Below are positions 8,725 through 17,998 of a stretch of DNA of 64,000 nt, piece by piece. Source of the DNA: DASQZK01 sp963809925 (GTDB lineage Bacteria > Bacteroidota > Bacteroidia > Bacteroidales > GCA-2748055); contig CAWELH010000004.1 in NCBI GenBank assembly GCA_963809925.1, forward strand, positions 682,001-746,000, in the 5' to 3' direction. Below the pieces are notes generated by a model, which did no database searches, was not told the DNA's origin, and saw nothing but the letters and a program-made list of their open reading frames with translations. Position 1 is the stretch's first letter. Every line of letters starts with the position of its first letter. The translations under genes were made by a program, and so were the position numbers.

Positions 8725-9867
8725 ATGACTCAACATATATATATAGCGGTCACAAATGATCTGGTTACCGATCAGCGGGTGCACCGTACCGCCTTAATGC
8801 TGCATTCCTCGGGGGCAGCCGTGTGTCTCCTTGGAAGAAAACTACCCGGTTCACCGGTAGTGGGTGAACGGCAATACAGAACGCACAGATTTAACCTTCT
8901 GTTCCGGAACGGTTTCCTGTTTTATGCCGCGTATAATCTTCGTCTGTTTCTTTTTTTACTAGTCCGGCGAAGGATCAGCCTGATCGTTGCCAATGATCTG
9001 GATACGCTGGCGGCATGTTTCCTTGTTTCAAAGCTTAGGCAGGCAAGACTGGTATACGACAGCCATGAATATTTTACAGAGGTTCCTGAACTGTTAGGCC
9101 GCAAGTTTGTCAGATACTTCTGGCTGACGATTGAAAAGATCATCCTTCCACGTCTGGAGCTGGCCAGCACGGTCAATGCTTCGATCGCAGGGATTTACCA
9201 GGAGAAATATGGCACCGGATTTACAGTGATCAGAAATGTTCCCTCGCTTTACCACCATACAAAGCTTTTCCCATTACCGGCGGAAACTGCCGGTAAACAA
9301 GTTGTGATCTATCAGGGTGCAGTGAATACAGGAAGAGGCATAGAACAGGTGATTGAAGCGGTCAGTCAACTGGACAACGTTGTTTTTATCGTGGCAGGCA
9401 CTGGTGATCTTTTTGAACAGATCAATGAAAAGGTGCGCCGGGAAAATCTCGGACAGCATGTCATCATGACAGGCAGGCTGGAGCCGGCATACCTGTACAG
9501 TCTCACTGCACAGGCTGATCTTGGAGTTTCCGTTGAGCTCAATGCCGGGCTCAACTACTACTATGCGCTTCCAAATAAGCTCTTTTCTTATATTCATGCA
9601 GGGATACCAGTACTGGTATCTGCATTTCCTGAAATGAAAAAAATCATCGACGAATGGAAGGTCGGGATGACGCTTGATAATCCTTTGGACACATTGAAAA
9701 TGAGGGAGATGATCACCATAATGCTGAATGATGGGAAACAAAGAGCTGTCTGGAAAAAGAATTCAGTCATTGCGGCACGGGAATTGTGCTGGGAAAATGA
9801 ACAAAACAAATTCAAGAGTCTTTATAACAGGGCGGGTATAACATTCAATGAACACGACCATCACTGA
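8725..9867 (+). CDS. Glycosyltransferase family 4 (group 1)
   Basis: Cytosolic or membrane-associated GT-B glycosyltransferase that probably adds a sugar from a nucleotide donor to a surface glycan or glycolipid. 380 residues; N-terminal acceptor half with an HRTALML segment and ANDLDTL (about residue 90), and a C-terminal donor half with VIYQGAVNTGRGIEQ, the TGRLE element, and ALPNKLFSYIHAGIPVLVS, which holds the position of the conserved nucleotide-sugar contact loop. There is no signal peptide. Divergent from murB. No acceptor can be inferred. A thioredoxin-like gene follows after 52 nt. Confidence 0.88.
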   Translation: MTQHIYIAVTNDLVTDQRVHRTALMLHSSGAAVCLLGRKLPGSPVVGERQYRTHRFNLLFRNGFLFYAAYNLRLFLFLLVRRRISLIVANDLDTLAACFLVSKLRQARLVYDSHEYFTEVPELLGRKFVRYFWLTIEKIILPRLELASTVNASIAGIYQEKYGTGFTVIRNVPSLYHHTKLFPLPAETAGKQVVIYQGAVNTGRGIEQVIEAVSQLDNVVFIVAGTGDLFEQINEKVRRENLGQHVIMTGRLEPAYLYSLTAQADLGVSVELNAGLNYYYALPNKLFSYIHAGIPVLVSAFPEMKKIIDEWKVGMTLDNPLDTLKMREMITIMLNDGKQRAVWKKNSVIAARELCWENEQNKFKSLYNRAGITFNEHDHH

Positions 9868-9919
9868 TTTATTGAGGGTTTGAATCGATTCCCCCTAACA
9901 TTTACTAAATATTAATACG

Positions 9920-11152
9920 ATGAAATTAACTCCTGCAATAACAACATTTTATTTACTGTTACTTCTCGCATTTTCCACCGGGACTTCAAATGCACAGATC
10001 GAGTTTACAGAAGTAAAAACTGCTTCGGATTGGGAACAGATCACAGCCGAAGCACAGAAATCGGGAAAGCTGATTTTCCTTGATGTATATGCCACTTGGT
10101 GCGGGCCATGCAAGTACCTCGAGAAAAATGTGTACACAAATCCAACGCTTGGAACGTATTATAATGCCAATTATATAAGTGCAAAAATGGACGGTGAAAC
10201 TGATTTCGGTGCCACCTTTGCCAGGGCTCATCAGCTTGAAGCGTATCCAACGATGTTTTTCCTGGATGGCAAGGCCGGACAGATAGCTAAAATTGTTGGT
10301 GTAAGGGAGGCCGAGCCGTTGAAGGAAATCGGTAAGACCATAGTGGAAAATTCGGAAAAGATTGCCTATTATGCCGAGAATTTTCCTACAGAAAAGCTTA
10401 GTCTGAGCGAGCTTCAGAACTATCAGGCCATTCTTTCCACACTGGGACAGGATGAAAAAGCAGCAGAGGTCGGCGCAGCGATACTTCCAAGCCTCACGGA
10501 AGAAGACATACTCAACCCTGCTTACAAAGACATTATCCTTGCTGCATCCCCTGATCTCGATAGTAAGGTTTTCCAGATCCTGAAAAACAACAGGAGTAAG
10601 CTTGAAGAGAACTGGACAAAAGTGGAGCTCAACCAACTTTTCGGGATGATATTCAATCATACACTAAGTGAGGCCATTGCTAACAAAGATCCGAAACTTA
10701 TGGAAAGGATCATCGCCGAATTGTTACCGGTTTACCTGGACAGCCCCGAAGACATCAAATCAGGAGCATATATCACGCAGAAAATCTTCTTTGCTAATAC
10801 TGACCAGTGGAAGAAATATTCTGACCTTGTTTTGAAAGAATATACCGAATCCCACCAGGGTGATGATAAGTTTCTATATTCAGAAGTTTCTGAGATAGCA
10901 AAAAACTACAGCTATAGCGATGAAGCATTGGAATGGGCTAAGGTCTGGATCAATAAGGCTCTTGAAATCAACCGTTCTTTTGATAATGTCGTCATTGCGG
11001 CATACATTGATGGAATGAAGGGTGAATTCGACACAGCAAATGCCCTTGTCACAGAAGCCGGAAGCATGGAACTCACTGAAGAACAAAAAACTATGCTGGA
11101 TGAACTTAAAAAAGTAATCGACCAGGCTGCTGAACAGGCGAAGACGAAGTAA
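9920..11152 (+). CDS. Secreted thioredoxin-domain protein with helical C-terminal region
   Basis: A signal peptide (residues 1 to about 26, ending TSNAQ) sends the 410-residue protein to the periplasm. A thioredoxin fold follows, with the active site Trp60-Cys61-Gly-Pro-Cys64-Lys and the cis-proline segment EAYPTMFFLDG. Both cysteines are present, so it can take part in disulfide exchange. After about residue 150 the protein is alpha-helical and resembles TPR-like repeats, a common layout in Bacteroidota thioredoxin-like proteins. Its partner is unknown. It could serve cysteine-rich surface proteins such as the repeat adhesin in this window, but that is only a guess. Confidence 0.88.
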   Translation: MKLTPAITTFYLLLLLAFSTGTSNAQIEFTEVKTASDWEQITAEAQKSGKLIFLDVYATWCGPCKYLEKNVYTNPTLGTYYNANYISAKMDGETDFGATFARAHQLEAYPTMFFLDGKAGQIAKIVGVREAEPLKEIGKTIVENSEKIAYYAENFPTEKLSLSELQNYQAILSTLGQDEKAAEVGAAILPSLTEEDILNPAYKDIILAASPDLDSKVFQILKNNRSKLEENWTKVELNQLFGMIFNHTLSEAIANKDPKLMERIIAELLPVYLDSPEDIKSGAYITQKIFFANTDQWKKYSDLVLKEYTESHQGDDKFLYSEVSEIAKNYSYSDEALEWAKVWINKALEINRSFDNVVIAAYIDGMKGEFDTANALVTEAGSMELTEEQKTMLDELKKVIDQAAEQAKTK

Positions 11153-11253
11153 AAGAAAAGGGAAAATTATTGGCGCCGAACAGCGATATATCCTTTAGAT
11201 ACACCTGCAGTTTCTAACCATGGAACAGGTTTCTGGAATCCGGCTACACTGCT

Positions 11254-11937
11254 TTATTTTCTATCCGCTTTCCCCAGTCTTGAGATTTCATCTGATGGAT
11301 AGATCTTTCTGGCGGGAATATTATTTGCCACTGTTATCATAGCCCTGGCGACAGTTTCAGCAGGAATACCACGATACTTTTTTAACGGGCCGACAAAGAG
11401 GAAGCCCAACAATTGAAAGATGAATTTTCCCGCCTGCTCCCCAAAGCGGAATTCATCCCTTCTGCCAAGTAGAAGGGAGGGTCTGAATATCGAAACCTGT
11501 CTGAACTTATAACTGCTGATCTCCTCCTCCATCCTGCCTTTTGTTTTCAGGTAAAAATTCCCCGAGGATTTATTGGCGCCGAGGGAAGAGATGACCAGAA
11601 ACTTCGCCACACCATTGGCATATGCGGTTGCTGCCAGATCAGACGGCAAATCCAGATCAACATGCTCAAAGGCTTCTTTCGAACCGGCCTTTTTTATGGT
11701 GGTGCCAAGACAGCAATACAGTTCATCCCCTTTAATTTTTTCGTTGATCCTGTTTATGTTAGTCAGATCATCCAGGATGATTTCCATTTTAGGATGCGGG
11801 TTTTGTACAGGTTTACGTACAAAAATTTTAACTGTCGTATAGCGGTCATCGGTGAGCAGCAGATTCGTTAATGCTCCACCGGTCAGTCCGGTATAACCGA
11901 AAACGAGGGCGGTTTTATCCTTTGATTTTGTCTGCAC
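11254..11937 (-). CDS. NAD(P)-binding Rossmann protein (atypical SDR, TIP30/HTATIP2-like)
   Basis: 227 residues with an N-terminal dinucleotide-binding motif, GYTGLTGG from residue 14, followed by an atypical short-chain dehydrogenase fold (LYCCLGTT, FLVISSLGAN, FRPSLLLG). The classical SDR catalytic Tyr-x3-Lys is represented by a YLKTKG segment in the right place (FYLKTKGRMEEE). The sequence pattern is that of the TIP30/HTATIP2-like group, often annotated as an oxidoreductase with no known substrate. It starts 31 nt after the sucB stop on the same strand and may be read through from sucAB, though no link to the TCA cycle is evident. Confidence 0.82.
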   Translation of the reverse strand: MQTKSKDKTALVFGYTGLTGGALTNLLLTDDRYTTVKIFVRKPVQNPHPKMEIILDDLTNINRINEKIKGDELYCCLGTTIKKAGSKEAFEHVDLDLPSDLAATAYANGVAKFLVISSLGANKSSGNFYLKTKGRMEEEISSYKFRQVSIFRPSLLLGRRDEFRFGEQAGKFIFQLLGFLFVGPLKKYRGIPAETVARAMITVANNIPARKIYPSDEISRLGKADRK

Positions 11938-11968
11938 GTATCAGGGTTCAGTGGGTTGTACAACATTT

Positions 11969-13327
11969 TCAGAGATCCAGAAGTGTTTTCTCAGGATTTA
12001 TACCTCTCATCAGCATATTCACCGGATTTTCAATATAATTTTTAACCTTAACGAGGAAGCTGACAGAGTCCCGTCCATCAATTATACGATGATCATATGA
12101 AAGAGCCAGGTACATCATTGGCCGTATTACGATTTGACCTTCGGCTACGACAGGTCGTTCTATGATATTGTGCATGCCAAGTATGGCTGCCTGGGGAGGG
12201 TTGATGATAGGTGTGGAGAGCATCGAACCGAAAATACCACCGTTGGTTATGGTAAATGTACCGCCGCTCATCTCCTCAATGCTTATTCTGTATTTTCTGG
12301 CTTTCCCAGCCAATTCCACAATATTCTTCTCAATATCCGCAAGGCTCTGGTTTTCAACATTTCTCAGCACCGGTACCATCAGACCCTTATCCGTCTGGAC
12401 GGCAATCCCAATATCACAGTACTCCGGCGTTACCAGATCTTCACCCTCAATATGACTGTTTACGGTTGGGAACTCGGCGAGAGCAATGGATACTGCCTTA
12501 GTGAAGAAGGACATGAAACCGAGCTTAACGCCGTGTTTATTAACGAAGCTGTCCTGGAATTGTTTTCTAAGCGCAATGATGCTGCTCATATCTGCTTCAT
12601 TGAAGGTGGTAAGCATGGCCGTCTCATTTTTCACAGCTACGAGGCGTTGAGCCAGCTTCCGTCTGAGATTGCTCATGCCGGTTTTTTGTTCTTCCCTGCT
12701 AACCGCCCCACCTGCAAAATCCTTTCTCACCTCTTCGCCATTCCCGGCTCTGATCACTGCACTGACTTCCTTACTTGTAATTTTTCGAAGCCCTTGCATG
12801 ATGTCGTCCACACTCAGGCCCGCATCATCCATCATTTTTCTTGCCACGGGCGTGGATTTTATGGGACCTCCTTTTTCAGCATCCTGAGCTCCGGCGTCAG
12901 CTTGCGGTTGAACCATGGGTGGACTGTTTGCTTCAACCTGCTCGACGTCTTGCTTTCCGTTCTCAAAGCCTTCAGGAGTTTTGGGTTCTATACTAGCTTT
13001 TACCGTTCCACTGCCAGTGCCGGCATGAGCCGCCTTTTCCGCGTTTACATCAGCTTTTGACGCTTTCGGTTTTTCGCCGGATTTCCCGGCTTTGCTTGTG
13101 TCGATAGTACAGACCACTGTGCCGACAGGAACAGTTTCCCCTACTTTCTTTAGAAGGGTGATCTCCCCACTTTCTTTTGCGATCAGTGGCAAGGTTGCCT
13201 TTTCAGATTCGATCTCCCCAAGCTCCTGGTCCTTTTCGACATGATCGCCGGTTTCAACAAACCAACTCCCGATCTCAACTTCTGATATCGATTCACCCGG
13301 ACTTGGTACTTTGATTTCTATTGCCAT
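11969..13327 (-). CDS. sucB: Dihydrolipoyllysine succinyltransferase, E2 of 2-oxoglutarate dehydrogenase
   Basis: Core of the 2-oxoglutarate dehydrogenase complex: carries the succinyl group on lipoyl-lysine and passes it to CoA. The 452 residues comprise an N-terminal lipoyl domain with lipoyl-lysine Lys43 (EIESEKATL), a long Ala/Pro/Glu-rich linker (about 80-150), a peripheral subunit-binding domain (STPVARKMMDDAGL, about 150-190), and the catalytic acyltransferase domain with His413 and Asp417 in DHRIIDG. The preference for succinyl over other acyl groups is inferred from pairing with sucA, 22 nt upstream. No E3 (lpd) gene is in the window. Confidence 0.95.
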   Translation of the reverse strand: MAIEIKVPSPGESISEVEIGSWFVETGDHVEKDQELGEIESEKATLPLIAKESGEITLLKKVGETVPVGTVVCTIDTSKAGKSGEKPKASKADVNAEKAAHAGTGSGTVKASIEPKTPEGFENGKQDVEQVEANSPPMVQPQADAGAQDAEKGGPIKSTPVARKMMDDAGLSVDDIMQGLRKITSKEVSAVIRAGNGEEVRKDFAGGAVSREEQKTGMSNLRRKLAQRLVAVKNETAMLTTFNEADMSSIIALRKQFQDSFVNKHGVKLGFMSFFTKAVSIALAEFPTVNSHIEGEDLVTPEYCDIGIAVQTDKGLMVPVLRNVENQSLADIEKNIVELAGKARKYRISIEEMSGGTFTITNGGIFGSMLSTPIINPPQAAILGMHNIIERPVVAEGQIVIRPMMYLALSYDHRIIDGRDSVSFLVKVKNYIENPVNMLMRGINPEKTLLDL

Positions 13328-13349
13328 GTTTTTCCCGGTTTATGTCTGG

Positions 13350-16157
13350 TTAACCCTCAAAATAGTGATGTTGTTTCAGGATTTCTTTTCTTGAACTTCC
13401 TACGACGCATTGAAGTCCGCAATATTTGTTTTTCAGTTCGCAGGTACATCTTCTGAATACTTTGTCGATGATTTCTTTTTGCTGTAGTTCATGAATCTTG
13501 AATAATCCTACTGCAGGGCTTCCGCTTGGATGTCGTGTAACGGGGATTATCCCGGTGTCCTTCATAATATTCTGAATGTAATACCAGGCACCCATATTTT
13601 CCGGTTCTTCCTGAACCCATAGTGTAAGGAGGTTATTCTTATACCTGGAGAGTATTTCCCTCGTCATTTGTTTGGGGAAGGGGTGAAGCTGCTCAATGCG
13701 AACCAGAGCAATATCGTGGGCATTGAGTGCTTCTTTTCTTGCAAGGAGATCGTAATAAATTTTGCCGGAACAAAGCACTACTCGTCTTACTTCGTCCACC
13801 TCCACGTTGTCGTCATCAATTACCGGTCTGAAATGTGCATGTTCCAGTTCACCGAGATCAGAAACACATTTCGGATGTCTCAGCAGGCTTTTTGGCGTGC
13901 AGATGATGACCGGTACCCTGAATTTACGTTTTAGGTGCAGCCGGAGCAGATGAAACAGATTTGCAGGTGATGTCGGATTTACGATCTGCATGTTGCCCCT
14001 GGCAGCAAGCACAAGGAAACGTTCAAGTCTTGCGCTCGAATGTTCAGGACCCTGGCCTTCAAATCCATGGGGCAGGTACATCACCAGGCCGTTCATGAGA
14101 CCCCACTTTTCTTCGGCAGAACTGATATACTGGTCAACGATCACCTGGCCCACATTGGTAAAATCGCCGAACTGTGCTTCCCAGATGGTGAGGGAAGAAG
14201 GTGTGGCAAGAGCATAGCCGTATTCAAAACCGAGAACGCCGTATTCGTTGAGTGGAGAATTGTAGATGTCAAACGTTGCCTGGTCGGCCGCGAGGTTCTT
14301 AAGTGGTATGTACTGCTGATCTGTATCTTCAATAACAAGAGCAGCATGGCGATGTGCGAAGGTGCCCCGGATACTGTCCTGACCACTGATGCGGATAGAA
14401 TGTCCTTCTGTGAGCAGTGAGGCATAAGCAAGTAATTCTCCCATCGCCCAGTCAACCTTTCCTTCTTCGGTCATTTTCGTCCGTTCTTCAAAAAGCCGGA
14501 TGATCTTTTTAAAGAATTTTTTATCATCCGGAACTTTATTAATCTTGCGGGCAAGATCAATAAGGTTTTCCTCTGTAACACCAGTCACAACCTGTTCTAC
14601 AAAATCCTTTTCGTCGGCGTATTTGAATTTTGCCCATTCCTCCTTAAGAAACTGCGGAATAATTACCTTCTTGAGTTCACGTGACTTGACAAGCTTTGCC
14701 TCCAGGATCTCGTCGTAGTCTTTTTCAATACGTTCAATTTCCTCCTTCGTGTAAATATTCTGCTCAATCAGGCTTGTGGCATATATATCTCTTGAATTGG
14801 GATGTCTGGCAATGGCTTTATACAGGAGAGGCTGCGTAAATCTGGGTTCATCGCCTTCATTATGTCCGTATTTCCTGAAACACAGTATGTCGATAAAAAC
14901 ATCAGTATGGAAAGTCTGCCTGTATTCCATGGCGATCCTGATGGTATGAACCAATGCTTCGACATCATCCCCGTTGACATGGAAGATCGGTGATTTTGTG
15001 ACCTTTCCGATATCGGTGCAATAGGTGCTTGACCTGGCATCCAGATAATTTGTTGTAAATCCGACCTGGTTATTTATGACAAGGTGAATGGTACCTCCGG
15101 TACGATAACCGTTCAGTTCCGACATCTGGATTACTTCGTACACAACACCCTGTCCGGCTATGGCAGCGTCACCATGGATGATGATTGGAGCCAGTTTATT
15201 AAAATTTCCATTGTAAACGTGATCGATCTTCGACCTTGAGATGCCCTGGATGACAGGAGTCCCGGCTTCCAGATGAGAGGGGTTGGGAGCCAGGTTAAGC
15301 CGGACCTGGCGTCCGCTCCTGGTTTTAATTTTATTGCTATAGCCCAGATGGTATTTAACATCCCCCAGAGTGATTCCGGTTTCATACTCTTCGCCCTCAA
15401 ACTCCTTAAGTGCTCGTTCATAGGGTTTCTGAAGAACATTTGAGAGGACATTCAGCCGGCCTCTGTGCGACATGCTGATGGCAAATTCATCGATGCCCAG
15501 AAATGCCCCGTGATCAATAACGGCATTTAGTGCCGGAATGAGAATTTCAGCTCCTTCAAGGGAGAACCGCTTCTGGCCTGTGAATTTTTTATGGATAAAT
15601 TTTTCGAATCCCACGGCATGCTTAAGGTGCAAGAAAATTTCCTTCTTTTCCTCAACCGAAAAAACACTCTGGTTCATATTCGTTTCGATCCGTTCCTGAA
15701 GCCATCTCGTCTTTTCCGGACTTCGGATGAACATATATTCGGAGCCGATAGATCCACAATACGTCTGGTTGAGGTAGTCAACGATCTTTCTCAGCGTCGT
15801 TTTTCCGATCCCTATTTCTCTTCCCGCATGGAATTCAAGATCGAGATCATTTTCAGAAAGTCCGTAGTTTTCCAGGTCGAGCGTGGGAAAATACTTCCTC
15901 CTTGTCCTGACAGGATTGGTAGGTGTAAACAAATGCCCTCTTTTGCGAAAGGCATCAATGTAGTTAATGACTTTAAATTCCTTGTCAAATGTATCGGAAT
16001 GGAGTTCACCTTTGTTCGCATTCCGCACAGCAAAGTTAAACCCCTGAAAAAATTTTTGCCAGGAAGGGTCAAGAGCTTCGGGATTATTCCGGAATTTTTC
16101 AAACAGTTCTTCAATCGCGTCGATCTCGCCATTGCCTAAAAAAGATAGATCATCCAT
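13350..16157 (-). CDS. sucA: 2-oxoglutarate dehydrogenase E1 component
   Basis: Thiamine-diphosphate-dependent decarboxylation of 2-oxoglutarate and transfer of the succinyl group to the E2 lipoyl arm; TCA cycle, cytosol. The 935 residues match the usual E1o length. The N-terminal E2-binding segment (LFEKFRNNPEALDPSWQKFF) and the ThDP/metal motif from HGDAAIAGQG to NNQVGFTT are intact, as is the C-terminal transketolase-like Pyr domain with FEGQGPEHSSARLER. First gene of a sucA-sucB(-SDR) operon on the minus strand, with a TAnnTTTG box about 30 nt before the ATG. Presence of a full E1o argues that the organism can run an oxidative TCA branch. Confidence 0.97.
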   Translation of the reverse strand: MDDLSFLGNGEIDAIEELFEKFRNNPEALDPSWQKFFQGFNFAVRNANKGELHSDTFDKEFKVINYIDAFRKRGHLFTPTNPVRTRRKYFPTLDLENYGLSENDLDLEFHAGREIGIGKTTLRKIVDYLNQTYCGSIGSEYMFIRSPEKTRWLQERIETNMNQSVFSVEEKKEIFLHLKHAVGFEKFIHKKFTGQKRFSLEGAEILIPALNAVIDHGAFLGIDEFAISMSHRGRLNVLSNVLQKPYERALKEFEGEEYETGITLGDVKYHLGYSNKIKTRSGRQVRLNLAPNPSHLEAGTPVIQGISRSKIDHVYNGNFNKLAPIIIHGDAAIAGQGVVYEVIQMSELNGYRTGGTIHLVINNQVGFTTNYLDARSSTYCTDIGKVTKSPIFHVNGDDVEALVHTIRIAMEYRQTFHTDVFIDILCFRKYGHNEGDEPRFTQPLLYKAIARHPNSRDIYATSLIEQNIYTKEEIERIEKDYDEILEAKLVKSRELKKVIIPQFLKEEWAKFKYADEKDFVEQVVTGVTEENLIDLARKINKVPDDKKFFKKIIRLFEERTKMTEEGKVDWAMGELLAYASLLTEGHSIRISGQDSIRGTFAHRHAALVIEDTDQQYIPLKNLAADQATFDIYNSPLNEYGVLGFEYGYALATPSSLTIWEAQFGDFTNVGQVIVDQYISSAEEKWGLMNGLVMYLPHGFEGQGPEHSSARLERFLVLAARGNMQIVNPTSPANLFHLLRLHLKRKFRVPVIICTPKSLLRHPKCVSDLGELEHAHFRPVIDDDNVEVDEVRRVVLCSGKIYYDLLARKEALNAHDIALVRIEQLHPFPKQMTREILSRYKNNLLTLWVQEEPENMGAWYYIQNIMKDTGIIPVTRHPSGSPAVGLFKIHELQQKEIIDKVFRRCTCELKNKYCGLQCVVGSSRKEILKQHHYFEG

Positions 16158-16186
16158 AATTGATTGTTCTCAGGGCTTTTGAAGTT

Positions 16187-16194
16187 CAAAAATA
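16187..16194 (-). promoter_or_regulatory. Bacteroidota -7 box for sucA
   Basis: TATTTTTG on the minus strand, an exact TAnnTTTG match, 29 nt upstream of the sucA ATG. It lies in the 298-nt divergent region between sucA and the transhydrogenase operon. Confidence 0.5.
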
Positions 16195-16406
16195 TAAAAC
16201 TTTTGCGATCTCCCGTGATAATTTAAAACATGTTCTATAAAACCTATTTTCAGGTTTTTAAACATCTGAAATGTACGGTTTGTTTAATAATATTTGAGCT
16301 ATAATCGCATATATAATACGATGTCATGCTTCACCGGGAAAATTTGAACAGGCATAACAGTATCGAAAGCCGGCATTTTGAGTTCCCCGTCTTTCCATTA
16401 TTTTTT

Positions 16407-16414
16407 TATCTTTG
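16407..16414 (+). promoter_or_regulatory. Bacteroidota -7 box for the pnt operon
   Basis: TATCTTTG, an exact TAnnTTTG match, 41 nt before the ATG of pntAA. A TTTG at 16377-16380 could be the -33 element, although the 26-nt spacing is slightly long. Confidence 0.5.
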
Positions 16415-16455
16415 TGCTTTTCTGACTTTTCTCCAATATAATAATATTCTTAACT

Positions 16456-17583
16456 ATGAAATTAGGCATTCTGAAAGAATCATCGGAGGAGAACAGGGTG
16501 GCCATCCTGCCCGAAAGTGTAGCTACGTTAACGGCTATGAAGGTTAACGTACTGGTTGAAAAGGGAGCCGGGGAATCGGCATTTGCCTCAGACAGTGAGT
16601 ATAAAGAAGCTGGTGCCGTTATTGAAAGCAGGGACAAGGTATTCACGCAGGCTGATATCCTGGTGATGATCCATCCGCATTCAAAGGTAGAAACAAAAAA
16701 ACTGAAAAAGGAACAGGTCGTCGTTGCCATTCTGAATCCATTCTTTAACAGGGAAGCCATCGAAAGCTTTGCAAAAGGGGGCGTCACCTCTTTCAGCCTG
16801 GATGTCATCCCGAGGACATCACGGGCACAAGGCATGGACATTCTTTCATCTCAGGCAACAGTTGCCGGATATAAAGCTGTCCTGGATGCTGCCAACCATT
16901 TTGGTCAATTTTTTCCTATGTTCATGACCGCTGCCGGTACAATTAAACCGGCCAAGGTCCTTATTCTGGGAGCCGGGGTTGCCGGGTTGCAGGCGATAGC
17001 CACTGCGAGAAAACTCGGGGCAGTGGTTGAAGCCTTTGATGTGAGGTCGGCTGCAAGAGAAGAGGTGAAGAGCCTTGGTGCGAAATTCGTGGAGGTCGAA
17101 GGTGCACAGGAAGATGTGAAAGCCGGCGGTTATGCAGTTGAACAGTCGGAAGAATATAAGAAAAAGCAACAACAGGCTATACATGATCATGCCGTAAAAT
17201 CAGACATCGTCATATGCACAGCTCAGATCTTCGGTAGGAAAGCTCCTCTGCTACTGAGGAAAGAAACGGTAAAGTTGATGAAGGCGGGTTCAGTCATTAT
17301 TGACCTGGCTGCTTCCACAGGAGGAAATTGTGAACTTACAAAAGATAACGAGACGGTTGTCCATAACGAGGTAAAGATCATTGGAAATTCAAATTATCCA
17401 TCACACCTGCCTACAGATGCAAGTCGCATGCTTGGCAAAAACTATATTAATTTCCTTCGTTTGCTGATCGCTGAAGACGGTGCCCTGAATCTGAATTTCG
17501 AGGATGATATCGTTGCGGGTACCTGCGTTACAAAAGCCGGAGAAATAATTCATGAACGAATCAAAGCGTCATACCAATCATAA
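16456..17583 (+). CDS. pntA: NAD(P) transhydrogenase alpha subunit, NAD-binding part
   Basis: NAD(H)-binding domain I of the proton-translocating transhydrogenase, which couples hydride transfer from NADH to NADP+ with proton entry. 375 residues, cytosolic. The N-terminal ENRVAILPE motif and Rossmann motif GAGVAGLQAIATARKLGA (about residue 175) are typical, as is the LAASTGGNCE segment. Here the alpha chain is split: the membrane part is encoded by the next gene (12 nt later), as in Rhodospirillum and many Bacteroidota. Alanine dehydrogenase is the related alternative, excluded by the pntAB-pntB context. The likely role is NADPH supply. Confidence 0.95.
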   Translation: MKLGILKESSEENRVAILPESVATLTAMKVNVLVEKGAGESAFASDSEYKEAGAVIESRDKVFTQADILVMIHPHSKVETKKLKKEQVVVAILNPFFNREAIESFAKGGVTSFSLDVIPRTSRAQGMDILSSQATVAGYKAVLDAANHFGQFFPMFMTAAGTIKPAKVLILGAGVAGLQAIATARKLGAVVEAFDVRSAAREEVKSLGAKFVEVEGAQEDVKAGGYAVEQSEEYKKKQQQAIHDHAVKSDIVICTAQIFGRKAPLLLRKETVKLMKAGSVIIDLAASTGGNCELTKDNETVVHNEVKIIGNSNYPSHLPTDASRMLGKNYINFLRLLIAEDGALNLNFEDDIVAGTCVTKAGEIIHERIKASYQS

Positions 17584-17595
17584 ATTCTGACCGAC

Positions 17596-17904
17596 ATGGA
17601 AAAGATATTGCAGTTTTTCTGGGAGCATAAGGATATGATCTTTATCATCGTGCTTTCCATATTTCTGGGTTTTGAAGTTATCTCGAATGTTCCTTCCGTT
17701 CTTCATACCCCGCTAATGTCAGGAGCTAATGCAATCAGTGGTGTTATCATCATCGGTGGTATAATCCTGGTGGGGCATGCTGACACAACACTTGAGTGGG
17801 TACTCGGGATACTTGCTGTTTTCCTGGCCACGCTGAATGTTGCCGGTGGCTTTGTTGTGACAGACAGGATGCTGGAAATGTTTAAGAAAAAGAAAAAGAA
17901 GTAG
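17596..17904 (+). CDS. pntAB: NAD(P) transhydrogenase alpha subunit, membrane part
   Basis: 102 residues with three hydrophobic segments (about 13-30, 43-60, 66-88), making up part of the proton-channel domain II. The VLGILAVFLATLNVAGGFVV segment with TDRMLEMF after it is the family signature. It is separate from the NAD-binding part, with a 12-nt gap upstream, and ends in a run of lysines. The following pntB starts 94 nt later; that spacer carries two copies of GCTCCCGG but no strong hairpin. Confidence 0.93.
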   Translation: MEKILQFFWEHKDMIFIIVLSIFLGFEVISNVPSVLHTPLMSGANAISGVIIIGGIILVGHADTTLEWVLGILAVFLATLNVAGGFVVTDRMLEMFKKKKKK

Positions 17905-17998
17905 TATAGAGCTCGCTCCCGGAAAATTAATGTGACGCCTGCGGTAGTACAGGAACGCTCCCGGGATCAATATAAATCAAAGGCAAACAAAGAAAATT

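Noticed and set aside
9986..10660. 224-codon minus-strand frame opposite the thioredoxin-like gene
   Set aside because: Antisense to an intact gene with signal peptide and WCGPCK motif; no domain.
12134..13060. 308-codon forward frame opposite sucB
   Set aside because: It is antisense to a clear sucB gene and has no recognisable domain; a shadow frame.
16326..16547. 73-codon frame over the sucA/pnt divergent region
   Set aside because: Overlaps the promoter box and the start of pntA in another frame; not supported.
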